A DNA stretch of 64,000 nt, from positions 62,001-126,000 of the forward strand of contig NZ_VTXI01000005.1 of the NCBI RefSeq assembly GCF_013114545.1, read 5' to 3'. Of this stretch, positions 9,675 through 18,657 are shown piece after piece. Below the pieces are notes generated by a model. It saw only the letters and a program-made list of their open reading frames with translations. It had not been told where the DNA came from and did no database searches. The DNA is from Vibrio sp. RE86 (GTDB lineage Bacteria; Pseudomonadota; Gammaproteobacteria; Enterobacterales; Vibrionaceae). Every line of letters begins with the position of its first letter. Within the stretch, counting starts at the first letter, position 1. Both the position numbers and the translations under genes were made by a program.

Positions 9675-11378
9675 ATGGACACCATGACACTGAGACTTAA
9701 GCTACTGCTGCTCGTCCTGTCGAGTAGCGCGATTTTCGTTTTTGCAGCGTATTCGATTTCTAAGCACGTTACCGATAAGGTTGTGACGGAGTTGCTTTGG
9801 AAATACGCTCAGGTGTCTGCTCATCACGATGCTGAAACCATCTTGATGCCTATCATCAAAGAAGTGGAACGAGTCAAGTTACTCGCCTCGCACCCAAATA
9901 TCACTTCATGGGGATTCAACAGTAACGATGAAGTTTATCGATCAGTCGCGGAAGATACATTGGATCGCTTTCGCTGGGGATTTACCTCAAAGAATTTTTT
10001 TATCGCGCTTGATCAAAACCTCTCTTATCACTTTAACGATGTGCAAAGTATTAGGCAGACATCGTTTTTACGCCATCATCTTGAACCAGAGTCAGCGTAT
10101 GATAAGTGGTACTTTGAGCAACGTGATAGTCGCCTTGACCTGACGGTAAACATTGCCCGTGATGCACATCTTGATATGACTCGCGTGTGGATTAACCAAA
10201 GTATCATTAAGAATGGTGAGTTTCTCGGCATTGTCGGAACAGGTATTGAAGTATCACTCCTGTTTAATCAGCTAAGCAATCATCACTCAAGTGCACTGAG
10301 GACGATGTTTGTTGATGATAGTCGCCGTGTGCAAATTACTTTTGAAGCAGGGGATTTCCATTATCCGTTAAGAGATTCCGCAAAAATGAAACCTCTATTG
10401 CACGAGGTGGTCAGTAATTCTAAGGACTATCTAGCACTCGAAGATTTGATGCAGAGGCAAAAAAATGGCGAGGAAGCCGAGGTGCTAATGATCCAGCAAG
10501 GGGAGGGGAATGCTGTGGTCGCGATACATTATGTTGAAGAGTTAGGATGGTATGAGTTAACGTTTGTTAGCATCGATGCGATGGTACCCAATTGGGTGTC
10601 GACCTATTTGTACTTTCCTTTGGCGGTCATTACCCTTTTATTCGCCTTGATCAGTTATCTTTATCTTGTAAAACGTTGGGTGGTTCCAAATGAATATTGG
10701 ACTCAACGTCTCGCTTACCTCTCAGAAACTCAAACAGAGCGCGTCAATTTTTCTGTTAAAGGCGTCAACCATTGCATCGACCTGATTGAGTCCGAGCTAA
10801 ACGAAAGTCGAATCGGCGTTGATAATATGGTCGCATCTCGAACGGAAGCCCTAGATAAAATGTCAGTGTTTGATCTCGTGACTAAGCTGCACAATAAACG
10901 AGGCTTAGAAAGGGAGCTAAAACTTGAACTTGCACGTGCTGCACGCGAACAATATCGTTTTGGTTTACTCTGGATAGACGCAGGTTTCTCTCCAACAATA
11001 GATACTGAGAAGCATACTGAGCTTTATCGCTTATCTCTCAAACTTGTCGCAGAAGGCTTGAACCATGCAATACGAGAGTATGATATTGCCGCCAGGTGGG
11101 CTGATGACGAATTCCTTTTATTAATACGCAGTGACCAGCAAGCCACCCTAGAGCAAATTGCTACTCGTATTAAGCACCATATCGACAATCACAAACACAA
11201 TAGCTTGGTTGATATTGCTTTACCGATCAATGTGACGATCGGCGGAGCATTGATCGAGCCAGATGTCTCATTTCAGCAAGCACTTGCTCTAGCTGATAGC
11301 GCTTTATACGTCGCGAAATCTACTCATGAAAGCGCGATTCATATTCATGCGGATATCGATGAAAAAAAATCCGCATAG
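9675..11378 (+). CDS. Membrane sensor with degenerate GGDEF domain
   Basis: This is a membrane signalling protein of 567 residues. A first membrane helix lies near residues 7-28, then a periplasmic sensor of about 280 residues with the look of a double Cache domain, a second helix near residues 310-333, a short linker and a GGDEF-type domain from about residue 395. The signature motif is ADDEF (476-480) instead of GGDEF, and DLVTKLHNKRG replaces the usual D.LTGL.NRR. The inhibitory-site RxxD is kept as REYD (467-470). Cyclase activity is therefore doubtful, while cyclic-di-GMP binding is possible. AGGTGA at 9661-9666 favours ATG 9675 over an upstream GTG at 9663. Apparently monocistronic. Confidence 0.85.
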   Translation: MDTMTLRLKLLLLVLSSSAIFVFAAYSISKHVTDKVVTELLWKYAQVSAHHDAETILMPIIKEVERVKLLASHPNITSWGFNSNDEVYRSVAEDTLDRFRWGFTSKNFFIALDQNLSYHFNDVQSIRQTSFLRHHLEPESAYDKWYFEQRDSRLDLTVNIARDAHLDMTRVWINQSIIKNGEFLGIVGTGIEVSLLFNQLSNHHSSALRTMFVDDSRRVQITFEAGDFHYPLRDSAKMKPLLHEVVSNSKDYLALEDLMQRQKNGEEAEVLMIQQGEGNAVVAIHYVEELGWYELTFVSIDAMVPNWVSTYLYFPLAVITLLFALISYLYLVKRWVVPNEYWTQRLAYLSETQTERVNFSVKGVNHCIDLIESELNESRIGVDNMVASRTEALDKMSVFDLVTKLHNKRGLERELKLELARAAREQYRFGLLWIDAGFSPTIDTEKHTELYRLSLKLVAEGLNHAIREYDIAARWADDEFLLLIRSDQQATLEQIATRIKHHIDNHKHNSLVDIALPINVTIGGALIEPDVSFQQALALADSALYVAKSTHESAIHIHADIDEKKSA

Positions 11379-11565
11379 CCTAATCAAACTATGTTGTCTT
11401 TCGGTACTGCTTGCGAGCAAAGTCACGTTAATGTATTGGATATGTTATCGGTTTGTTTCTTTGCGAGGGGATAGTGTGAGCTATCTCAGGGCGATAAAAA
11501 GTAATTTCTGTGAGTACCAAGGTACAGCATATTTTAAATTGTAATCTTCCTGAAATACGATAAGT

Positions 11566-11739
11566 TATAATAAACCTTTTGCACAGTGTCTTCGCAACGG
11601 TATACCGTATGTGTGGGCAGGCTTGCTGTGGCGAATGCTGCGTATTGGGCTTGCTAGGAGCGGCGTAATACAAGGAATTTAGACGGATCCCCCCTAAATC
11701 TGATTCGTCAATATACAAAAATAAAATGGAGAGAAATAC
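11566..11739 (+). promoter_or_regulatory. glgC promoter and structured leader with GGA motifs
   Basis: The region 11379-11739 has no gene. A perfect TATAAT lies at 11566-11571 with a poor -35, predicting a leader of about 160 bases. ATTTAG (11677-11682) and CTAAAT (11694-11699) can form a hairpin whose 11-base loop carries ACGGA. Further GGA motifs occur at about 11657, 11674 and in the ribosome-binding site GGAGAG. A GGA in a hairpin loop plus one at the ribosome site is how CsrA represses glgC in E. coli, so CsrA control is plausible here but inferred. Confidence 0.4.
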
Positions 11740-12957
11740 ATGGCTGGTGTTTTGGGAATGATCCTTGCTGGTGGAGAAGGTTCACGCCTACGTCCACTTA
11801 CGGAATCTCGCAGTAAACCCTCGGTTCCTTTCGGCGGTAGCTACCGTCTTATTGATTTTGCTTTGAACAACTTTGTAAATGCGGACTTGATGCGTATTTA
11901 TGTTCTTACGCAATTTAAATCTCAATCCCTGTTCCATCACTTGAAGAAAGGTTGGAATATTAACGGTATCACTGACCGTTTCATCGACCCTATCCCAGCT
12001 CAAATGCGTACAGGTAAGCGTTGGTATGAAGGCACCGCAGATGCGATCTATCAAAACCTACGTTTTATGGAACTCTCTGAGCCTGACCAAGTTTGTATCT
12101 TTGGTTCTGACCACATCTACAAGATGGATATCAAGCAGATGCTTGATTACCACAAAGAGAAAGAGGCTGCACTGACCGTTTCTGCACTGCGTATGCCTCT
12201 ATCTGAAGCGTCACAGTTTGGTGTGATTGAAGTTGATGAGCAGGGCCGCATGATTGGCTTTGAAGAGAAACCTGAAAATCCAAAATCAATTCCAGGTGAC
12301 CCAGAGCACGCACTTGTTTCGATGGGCAACTATGTATTTGAAGCGCAAAACTTATTTGCTGAGCTGATCGAAGACGCTGATAACCCAGATTCATCACATG
12401 ATTTTGGTAAAGACATCATTCCTAAGATGTTCCCTCGTGGCGATGTGTTCGTTTATGACTTCAGCACGAACCGTATTACAGGCGAGAAAGAAGAAGTTTA
12501 TTGGCGTGATGTCGGTACGATTGATGCGTACTGGCAAGCGCATATGGATCTGCTAGAAAAAGATGCGCCATTCTCACTGTACAACCGCAAGTGGCCTCTT
12601 CACACGTTTTACCCACCATTACCGCCAGCAACGTTTACTGATTCAGACAACGGTCGAGTTCAGATCATTGACAGCCTAGTGTGTAATGGTAGCTACGTTC
12701 GTGGTTCGCGCATTGAGAAATCGGTATTAGGTTTCCGCAGTAACATCGCTTCTGCATGTGACATCAGCGAATGTATTTTACTTGGCGATGTAAAAGTTGG
12801 TGAGGGCTGTGTCCTCAGACGTGTTATTGTTGATAAAAATGCAGATATCGCACCAGGAACCCAGATCGGTGTGAATTTGGCAGAAGACAAGAAACACTTC
12901 CACGTATCAGATGATGGTATCGTTGTTATTCCAAAAGGAGCAAGAGTTGGCTACTAA
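11740..12957 (+). CDS. glgC: Glucose-1-phosphate adenylyltransferase
   Basis: GlgC makes ADP-glucose from ATP and glucose 1-phosphate, the committed step of bacterial glycogen synthesis. The 405-residue protein has the nucleotidyltransferase motif LAGGEGSRLRPLT near the N-terminus, the GTADAIYQN and FGSDHIYKMD blocks, the GFEEKPENP substrate loop, and a C-terminal left-handed beta-helix with hexapeptide-like repeats that usually carries allosteric sites. GGAGAG precedes the ATG. Its end overlaps the glgA start by 11 bases, which indicates coupled translation. Confidence 0.98.
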   Translation: MAGVLGMILAGGEGSRLRPLTESRSKPSVPFGGSYRLIDFALNNFVNADLMRIYVLTQFKSQSLFHHLKKGWNINGITDRFIDPIPAQMRTGKRWYEGTADAIYQNLRFMELSEPDQVCIFGSDHIYKMDIKQMLDYHKEKEAALTVSALRMPLSEASQFGVIEVDEQGRMIGFEEKPENPKSIPGDPEHALVSMGNYVFEAQNLFAELIEDADNPDSSHDFGKDIIPKMFPRGDVFVYDFSTNRITGEKEEVYWRDVGTIDAYWQAHMDLLEKDAPFSLYNRKWPLHTFYPPLPPATFTDSDNGRVQIIDSLVCNGSYVRGSRIEKSVLGFRSNIASACDISECILLGDVKVGEGCVLRRVIVDKNADIAPGTQIGVNLAEDKKHFHVSDDGIVVIPKGARVGY

Positions 12958-14407
12958 GAATTTATCTATTCTATTTGTAGCATCGGAAGTTGAAGGCTTA
13001 ATTAAAAGTGGTGGCTTGGCTGATGTAGCCAAGGCACTGCCTGAAGCGCTTCATACTCTTCAACAGGATGTTCGTATTACCTTGCCTGCTTACCAAAAGG
13101 TAGCGGGTATAGCGCAAGCTGAAACGCTGCTTGAAACGCAACTTGAGCACTGGCCGCATACCGAGTATGCGGTTAAACAGTTAGAAATTGCAGGTGTTCC
13201 GGTTTTTGCGATTGATTGCCCACAGTATTTCGATCGCTCTGAAATGTACGCAGAAAGTAATCAAGCATATCAAGACAACGGTGAGCGCTTTGCGTTTTTC
13301 AGCGCAGCTTGCTTAGACATGTTGCCTAAACTGGGCTTTAAACCAGACATTATCCACGCCAATGATTGGCATACCGGTTTTGTCCCTTATCTACTTAAAC
13401 ACCGTTTCGGTTCTGATGATTTCTTTGCTCAGACTAAGAGTGTTTTGTCGATCCATAATGCCGTCTTTAAAGGTGTGTTTAGCTACGATGAGTTGCAGGT
13501 ACTTCCTGAAATGCACACTCGCTTTGCACCTGATGCAGCCGTTAGTGAAACGCATGTCACCATGCTTCGCGCTGGCGTACTCAACGCAGATAAGATTAAT
13601 GCAGTGAGTCCGACATACGCGCAAGAGCTGAAAACAGAACTAGGCAGTCATGGTATGGCGGCAGAGTTCCAGCAGCGTGCAGATGATCTTGTCGGGATTC
13701 TTAATGGGTGCGACTACTCGGCTTGGAGCCCTCAAACCGACGCATTCTTACCCGTAAATTACAAAGCGAATCGTCAAAGTATGGTTCGTGGTAAAAAAGC
13801 GTGTAAGCGTGAACTTCAACATCGCGTTGGTCTAGAGGAGCAAGACGTTGCGCTCTACGGGATGGTGTGTCGCCTGACTCATCAAAAAGGCATTCATTAC
13901 CTACTGCCAATCTTGTCTGAGTTCCTTAAGCATGATGTGCAGGTTGTGATTGTAGGTACGGGTGACCCAGTATTGGCTTCTCAACTTAAAGAGATTGCGG
14001 CCAAGCACAGTGATAAGTTTGCGTTTGTTGAAGCGTATAGTAATGAATTGGCTCACCTCGTAGAGGCGGGTTCGGACTTCTTTATTATGCCATCTGAGTT
14101 TGAACCGTGTGGGTTGAATCAAATCTACAGCATGGCTTATGGTACTTTGCCTATTGTGCGTGGTGTAGGTGGGCTTCGTGATAGTGTTAACGATTACGAC
14201 GCAGACCCAGATAGTGCGACAGGCTTTATCTTTGATGAACCAGAACCATCAGCGCTGCTCAATGTTCTTCAGCGTTCACTTCTGCTCTATGCGCAGCGTC
14301 CAAATGAAGTAAAACGTGTCCAGCTTTATGCGATGGGGCAAAACTTCTGTTGGAACAAAGCGGCCGATGAGTATTTAGAACTCTATCATACGGCACTTAG
14401 TGCATAA
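12947..14407 (+). CDS. glgA: Glycogen synthase
   Basis: GlgA adds glucose from ADP-glucose to the growing alpha-1,4-glucan. The GT5 enzyme has 486 residues from a TTG start at 12947, chosen because AAGGAG lies six bases upstream inside the end of glgC and because the product then begins close to the family N-terminus. The ADP-glucose motif KSGGLADV lies near residue 18, and the C-terminal signature EFEPCGLNQIYSMAYGTLP is intact. It forms an operon with glgC. No branching enzyme or phosphorylase gene is nearby. Confidence 0.97.
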   Translation: MATKNLSILFVASEVEGLIKSGGLADVAKALPEALHTLQQDVRITLPAYQKVAGIAQAETLLETQLEHWPHTEYAVKQLEIAGVPVFAIDCPQYFDRSEMYAESNQAYQDNGERFAFFSAACLDMLPKLGFKPDIIHANDWHTGFVPYLLKHRFGSDDFFAQTKSVLSIHNAVFKGVFSYDELQVLPEMHTRFAPDAAVSETHVTMLRAGVLNADKINAVSPTYAQELKTELGSHGMAAEFQQRADDLVGILNGCDYSAWSPQTDAFLPVNYKANRQSMVRGKKACKRELQHRVGLEEQDVALYGMVCRLTHQKGIHYLLPILSEFLKHDVQVVIVGTGDPVLASQLKEIAAKHSDKFAFVEAYSNELAHLVEAGSDFFIMPSEFEPCGLNQIYSMAYGTLPIVRGVGGLRDSVNDYDADPDSATGFIFDEPEPSALLNVLQRSLLLYAQRPNEVKRVQLYAMGQNFCWNKAADEYLELYHTALSA

Positions 14408-14415
14408 CTTCGGTG

Positions 14416-14442
14416 AAAAGGCGTCTATAAGGCGCCTTTTTT
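14416..14442 (+). terminator. Intrinsic terminator after glgA
   Basis: AAAAGGCG and CGCCTTTTTT pair around a nine-base loop, 10 bases past the glgA stop. Confidence 0.85.
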
Positions 14443-14556
14443 ATTGAGATGTACAAATTTTTGCAAAGTTCTGAAAAAGAAATCAAGCGTATTGGCTCCC
14501 ATCCATCTATCTTTATGTTAATCTCCTAACCCTACGAATTGGCCAGCATTACGTTT

Positions 14557-15363
14557 ATGAGCGACTCACTACTATTTCATAAAACCTTTCCTCACCCTTC
14601 GAGCGACGAATGGGTGGTGTTTGTGCATGGTGCTGGTGGAAGTTCATCGATTTGGTTCAAGCAGATCAAAGCGTATAAACAGCATTTTAACTTGTTACTT
14701 ATCGACCTTCGCGGTCATGGCAAGTCGAACCAGTTGTTAAAAGAGCTGATGACCAATCGATACACCTTTAAAACGGTTACTCTAGATATTCTAAAGGTGC
14801 TCGACCATTTGAAGATTCGTTCTGCTCACTTCGTCGGCATGTCTCTTGGTACCATCATCGTGCGTAATTTAGCAGAGCTTGCAGCAGACCGAGTTAAGTC
14901 CATGGTCTTAGGAGGCGCTGTAACACGTTTAAATACGCGTTCACAGGTGTTAGTTAGGTTAGGTGACCTTTGCAAGCACATCGTGCCTTATATGTGGCTA
15001 TACAGCCTATTCGCGTATATTGTCATGCCACAAAGAGCACAAAAAGAGTCAAGACACTTATTTATCCGAGAAGCCAAAAAGTTGTGTCAAAAAGAGTTTA
15101 AGCGTTGGTTTATTTTGACGGCTGAAGTGAACCCATTGATGCGTTACTTCAAAGAGCGTGAGCTTCCCATCCCAACACTCTATTTGATGGGGGATCGTGA
15201 TTACATGTTTATTCAGCCTGTAAAAGAGATGGTCGCTGCCCATCAGGACAGTCAGCTTCTTGAGATAGAGAACTGTGGTCACGTGTGTAACGTGGAAAAA
15301 CCCGACGAATTCAACCATCATTCTATCGCGTTCATTAAACAGCAAATACAGCCTGTGAATTAA
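14557..15363 (+). CDS. Alpha/beta-fold hydrolase
   Basis: This is a cytoplasmic alpha/beta hydrolase of 268 residues, substrate unknown. The oxyanion motif HGAGGSSS lies near residue 27, the nucleophile elbow GMSLGT near residue 100, a likely acid in MGDRDYM and the catalytic histidine in NCGHVCNVEKP. The catalytic triad is complete, so it should be active. ATG 14557 is preferred over TTG 14539, but neither has a clear ribosome-binding site. Its stop overlaps the stop of the convergent zinc-ribbon gene by four bases. Confidence 0.85.
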   Translation: MSDSLLFHKTFPHPSSDEWVVFVHGAGGSSSIWFKQIKAYKQHFNLLLIDLRGHGKSNQLLKELMTNRYTFKTVTLDILKVLDHLKIRSAHFVGMSLGTIIVRNLAELAADRVKSMVLGGAVTRLNTRSQVLVRLGDLCKHIVPYMWLYSLFAYIVMPQRAQKESRHLFIREAKKLCQKEFKRWFILTAEVNPLMRYFKERELPIPTLYLMGDRDYMFIQPVKEMVAAHQDSQLLEIENCGHVCNVEKPDEFNHHSIAFIKQQIQPVN

Positions 15364-15665
15364 GGGGCGGTAGCGCCACACTGCCAACACACCCCAAATT
15401 GCGGTTCATTAGTCTCCCCGCAATCACTACATTTCCAGTCATCTCCGACATGAGCACGTGTGTAATCTTCAATTGCACTCTGTGCTGTACTCAGTTTGTC
15501 TGTCTCAATTAACCAAACATACGGCTCACTGCTTTCACCAAATGGCACTTCGCCCTGCAAACCAAATACGCCTTCACCACGCACTTCGCAATCAATAGAC
15601 TGGGATTTTAGAAGCTCACAAACAATGTGAGCTTCAGTTGGTGTTGTTGCAGAGTAGACTTTCAT
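15360..15665 (-). CDS. DUF2007 protein with C-terminal zinc ribbon
   Basis: This is a small protein of 101 residues. Residues 1-65 resemble DUF2007 (MKVYSATTPTEAHIVCELL, then a VWL..TD block), a ferredoxin-like fold annotated as a putative signal-transducing domain. Residues 75-97 form a CSDCGE/CWQCG zinc ribbon. The ATG shares one base with the stop of the upstream membrane-protein gene (TAATG), so the two are translationally coupled. An upstream in-frame start would run into that gene and is unlikely. The function is unknown. Confidence 0.85.
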   Translation of the reverse strand: MKVYSATTPTEAHIVCELLKSQSIDCEVRGEGVFGLQGEVPFGESSEPYVWLIETDKLSTAQSAIEDYTRAHVGDDWKCSDCGETNEPQFGVCWQCGATAP

Positions 15666-16357
15666 TAAACGCTCCCATTCGATGCAGATGGCTGAGACTT
15701 GAACTTCGCCATAATCCACTTAGCGATGACGGGAAATAGACCGAGTAAAGCGAATGAAGCAAGAACGGTTGGAGAGACAATTCCAGATAGACTATCTATT
15801 TGAGCCAGTTGAGTACCTGCATTCAAGTAAACCGCGGTGCCTGGTAGCATCCCTAGTTGACTGACGAGGTAAAAACGAGCCGTAGCGATAGGTGTCAGCC
15901 CCATCAATAAGTTGATTAAGAAGAAAGGAAATACTGGGATCAGTCGGAGCGAGAATAGATAGAAAGCCCCATCACGTTCGACGCCTTGGTTGATCGCGTT
16001 GAGTTTGTCTCCAAATTTAGATTGCACCCAATCTCGCAAAAGGTAACGACTGCTCAAAAACGCAATGGTTGCCCCGATTGAGCTGGCAAATGATACCAAT
16101 AACAAGCTGGTCCAGAATCCAAATAGAGCAGCACCAAGCAATGTGACAACAGCTGCACCAGGGATAGAAAACGCGGTAATGGCTACATAAGCAATGAAGT
16201 AGGTGGCAGCAGCAACCGTAAAGTTATCCGCAATAAATGCAGAGAGTTCAGCTTGTTGAGCTTTGGCATTGTCGAGAGTCAGATATTGGCCAAAATTTAC
16301 ACCAAGAATAACGATCAAAGAAACGAATAAAATGCCAAGGATGATTTTTTTGTTCAT
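15665..16357 (-). CDS. TVP38/TMEM64 (DedA-like) membrane protein
   Basis: This is an inner-membrane protein of 230 residues with about five or six hydrophobic segments. The central conserved block includes FSIPGAAVVTLLGAALFG near residue 65 and FLSSRYLLRDWV, then RLIPVFPFFLINLLMGLT, the signature of the VTT domain shared with DedA proteins. Members are linked to lipid scrambling and envelope homeostasis; the substrate here is unknown. It is the first gene of a two-gene unit with the DUF2007 protein, through TAATG coupling. Confidence 0.9.
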   Translation of the reverse strand: MNKKIILGILFVSLIVILGVNFGQYLTLDNAKAQQAELSAFIADNFTVAAATYFIAYVAITAFSIPGAAVVTLLGAALFGFWTSLLLVSFASSIGATIAFLSSRYLLRDWVQSKFGDKLNAINQGVERDGAFYLFSLRLIPVFPFFLINLLMGLTPIATARFYLVSQLGMLPGTAVYLNAGTQLAQIDSLSGIVSPTVLASFALLGLFPVIAKWIMAKFKSQPSASNGSV

Positions 16358-16435
16358 GGTACTGCTCCATCAGAAGTCGAGTAGCTAAAGTGTTATTAGA
16401 CTAGACAGAGAAAGCAAGGGAGAAATTTCAAAAAG

Positions 16436-16467
16436 ATAAAAAATGTCAGCACTTAGGCTGACATTTT
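16436..16467 (-). terminator. Intrinsic terminator after tfoY
   Basis: On the minus strand, AAAATGTCAGC and GCTGACATTTTTT pair around a short loop and end in a T run, about 20 bases past the tfoY stop. Confidence 0.85.
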
Positions 16468-16486
16468 GAAAGGTATTTTCAGGATG

Positions 16487-17080
16487 TTAGTGACTCAATT
16501 GAGTAAGCAACTCTTCGCGTCGGCTATGTGGAATGACCGACCAATGGGTACCGTTAATAGCACCTTCTAAAGCCCATAACAGTTCAACAGAGACATCGGC
16601 AGAGTGACTGGATTGAATCGCTTTAAACGCGTTGACTGCGCCAGTCTCTTCTAAGTTCTCGACCGAATCAATTCCCGCTTTCTTCAGCATACGCTCTGTT
16701 GCCAAACGAAGATTAGGTAAATCTTTAAGGCGGTTTGGCTTAGCTTTAGCTTGTTTGTTTTTCTCGCTGTTTGCTGCGGCGAGCGCTGTAGTTGCGAGCT
16801 CTATTGTCTTACTTGTGTCTTCAGACCAGTCTGAGTGTAAAGCAAAATATTTTGTTACGACCGGAAAACCACGTTTCTTATAAACGTAAGGTTCCAATCC
16901 GTTGTTTTTAAACTGCTTAGCTAATTCAGCGTCTGCGCGTAAATGAAGCTTGTCGTTAACGACCAATGCGAACATTGTGTCATCGGCAAAAATACCGAAG
17001 CCACCAAACATCGAACGAGACTTAATTAAGCCTAATCGCTCAAACAGTCGCATTGAATCTCTAAGTATTGGTTTATCCAT
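16487..17080 (-). CDS. tfoY: TfoX/Sxy-family regulator, TfoY type
   Basis: This protein of 197 residues has the N-terminal TfoX domain ([15 protein letters not shown], then [12 protein letters not shown]) and the C-terminal helical TfoX domain ([20 protein letters not shown]). I call it TfoY, not TfoX, because a cyclic-di-GMP-I riboswitch lies directly upstream and purR follows, as at V. cholerae VC1722. There TfoY drives dispersal motility and type VI secretion when cyclic-di-GMP is low. The start [10 protein letters not shown] at 17080 is the family start; a GTG at 17116 would add 12 unusual residues. Confidence 0.88.
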   Translation of the reverse strand: MDKPILRDSMRLFERLGLIKSRSMFGGFGIFADDTMFALVVNDKLHLRADAELAKQFKNNGLEPYVYKKRGFPVVTKYFALHSDWSEDTSKTIELATTALAAANSEKNKQAKAKPNRLKDLPNLRLATERMLKKAGIDSVENLEETGAVNAFKAIQSSHSADVSVELLWALEGAINGTHWSVIPHSRREELLTQLSH

Positions 17081-17209
17081 GCTGTGTATTCTCGGTGTAT
17101 ATTTATACGCCACCAATTCAGGTCCGAGAGATTAGCAAATGTATGCAGAATTATTGTCAGTAAGGTGTCATACGAGTGCTAATAAACGTGTATGACGTTT
17201 GCATATTTA

Positions 17210-17300
17210 CCGTCGGCAACCCCGCTACCAGACAATAAATATTGTGTAAGGCCGGAGGCTTTGCGTCCCATCCTTTCGGAGTGGTTTGCCCTGTTCGTGG
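17210..17300 (-). ncRNA. Cyclic-di-GMP-I (GEMM) riboswitch upstream of tfoY
   Basis: Read on the minus strand, the RNA starts with CCACGAACAGGGCAAACC. It then has a hairpin capped by a GNRA loop (UCC-GAAA-GGA), the conserved core GGGACGCAAAGCCUCCGGCC, a second arm with the conserved GGUAGCGGGGUUGCCG, and a closing CGACGG. This order and the core match the V. cholerae Vc2 aptamer closely. It lies about 130 bases before the tfoY ATG. A further hairpin with GTCATAC arms (17166-17196) lies between aptamer and gene and may belong to the expression platform. Confidence 0.93.
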
Positions 17301-17400
17301 CTTGGTTCGAACAATTTAAAGGATAAATAAAATATGGGCACTACATCACGTCTTAATGGGATAAGTGTGATCTTGGTTCAATAAATAGGGGGCATTAATA

Positions 17401-17432
17401 CGCCCAAGTGATATAAATAAAGTCCTTGGGCG
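17401..17432 (-). terminator. Possible terminator after purR
   Basis: CGCCCAAG and CTTGGGCG pair around a 16-base loop, just past the purR stop on the minus strand. The tail (TATTAAT) is only moderately T-rich, so it may be weak or act on transcripts entering the tfoY leader. Confidence 0.45.
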
Positions 17433-17441
17433 CATAGAGTG

Positions 17442-18449
17442 TTACTTGGTGAGGTCGCGAACTGTGCAGCGTTCCACGATTTCTGGATGCATTTCAAAGA
17501 TACGTTTGTCATGCTCTTTATCTTTGATTCTCTCTAGTAGAATTTCAAATGCATTTTTACCCACACGGCGTTTCGGCTGGTGAACCGTTGTCAGTGGTGG
17601 CGCGAAGTATTCTGCAAGCTCGATGTTATCGTAACCAATGACAGACATATCTTCAGGAATACGGATGCCTTTTTGTTGTAGGCGGCTCATTAGGCCCAAA
17701 GCCATAGTGTCATTAAAACAGAATACAGCGCTTGGTTTGTTGTCCATAGCCACAATCTGGTCGGCAGCAAGAACGGCCGTATCACACTCGAAGTTGCCTT
17801 CTAAGATCCAATCTTCGTTCACGTTTAGGTCGGCTTCTGTCATTGCGCGTTTAAATCCGCGAATACGCTCCTGACATGCCGCTTTTTCAAAATGTCCGCT
17901 TAGACAAGCAATATCAGTATGACCGCGGTCAATTAGGTATTTAGTCGCTAGGTAGCCACCTTCTTCAGAGTTATCGATAATTTTATCGGCTTGCGAGCTC
18001 TCTGGACCCCAATCCATAACAACTTTTGGAATATCCTTATGGCGGTCAAGCATCTCGCTTAACTCTTCTGTCAGGTCAGAACACATGACCAAGATGCCAT
18101 CAACGCGCTTCTCTGCAAGCATGCGAATGTAGTCACGTTGCTTTTCGTAAATGCCACCTGTGTTACATAGAATCAATGTGTAACCTTGGCGGTAACAGTA
18201 GCTTTCAACGCCATCAATAACTTCAGAGAAGAATAAATTGGTTGATTGCGTTACTAACATACCGATAGTACGTGTAGAGTTACATTTTAAGCTACGGGCA
18301 ACAGCACTTGGTGCATAGTTTAGCTCGTTAACCGCTTCCATTACTTTTTCTTGAGTAGCTTCAGCAACAAAGCGAGTTTTATTGATTACGTGTGACACAG
18401 TGGTCGTTGAAACGCCAGCTAGGCGAGCAACGTCTTTAATAGTGGCCAT
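17442..18449 (-). CDS. purR: Purine repressor PurR (LacI family)
   Basis: PurR represses purine synthesis genes when bound to hypoxanthine or guanine. The 335-residue protein opens with the LacI-type helix-turn-helix ([22 protein letters not shown]) and hinge, followed by a periplasmic-binding-like domain. The VMDWGPES block and the [16 protein letters not shown] segment are typical of PurR rather than CytR or other members. AGGA precedes the ATG. It lies upstream of tfoY in the same direction, separated by a weak terminator and the riboswitch. A GalR/LacI relative with another ligand is a remote alternative. Confidence 0.9.
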   Translation of the reverse strand: MATIKDVARLAGVSTTTVSHVINKTRFVAEATQEKVMEAVNELNYAPSAVARSLKCNSTRTIGMLVTQSTNLFFSEVIDGVESYCYRQGYTLILCNTGGIYEKQRDYIRMLAEKRVDGILVMCSDLTEELSEMLDRHKDIPKVVMDWGPESSQADKIIDNSEEGGYLATKYLIDRGHTDIACLSGHFEKAACQERIRGFKRAMTEADLNVNEDWILEGNFECDTAVLAADQIVAMDNKPSAVFCFNDTMALGLMSRLQQKGIRIPEDMSVIGYDNIELAEYFAPPLTTVHQPKRRVGKNAFEILLERIKDKEHDKRIFEMHPEIVERCTVRDLTK

Positions 18450-18519
18450 AAGGTTCTGTCCTGTGGGTGACTGCCCCGTGTTATATCCAGTTTAGAATAT
18501 CTTGGCAGAAAGTATCAGA

Positions 18520-18548
18520 AACACAAAAACCGCTCTATTTAGCGGTTT
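18520..18548 (-). terminator. Intrinsic terminator after torD
   Basis: On the minus strand AAACCGCT and AGCGGTTTTTGTGTTT pair around a six-base loop. A second hairpin (TTTGCGGTC/GACCGCAAA, 18574-18600) without a T run precedes it, nearer torD. Confidence 0.75.
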
Positions 18549-18657
18549 GTATTTGATTCGTTTGTTTTTATCGTTTGCGGTCACAATTTTAGACCGCAAA
18601 CAAGTTTAGAGCAAATAAAAACATCGTGACGCTATGGCGTAGGTCACAATGTTCTGT

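Noticed and set aside
11359..11544. Plus-strand frame starting MKKNPHSLIKLCCLSVLL after the GGDEF gene
   Set aside because: It looks like a signal peptide, but it starts inside the end of the GGDEF gene, lacks a ribosome-binding site and soon becomes ordinary intergenic sequence.
16487..17116. Naming the regulator TfoX instead of TfoY
   Set aside because: The cyclic-di-GMP riboswitch and the purR neighbour fit TfoY; TfoX lies elsewhere in V. cholerae as I recall.
17301..17320. Possible tRNA T-loop (GGTTCGAAC) near the riboswitch
   Set aside because: There is no acceptor stem, anticodon arm or D arm around it. It is part of the tfoY leader promoter region.
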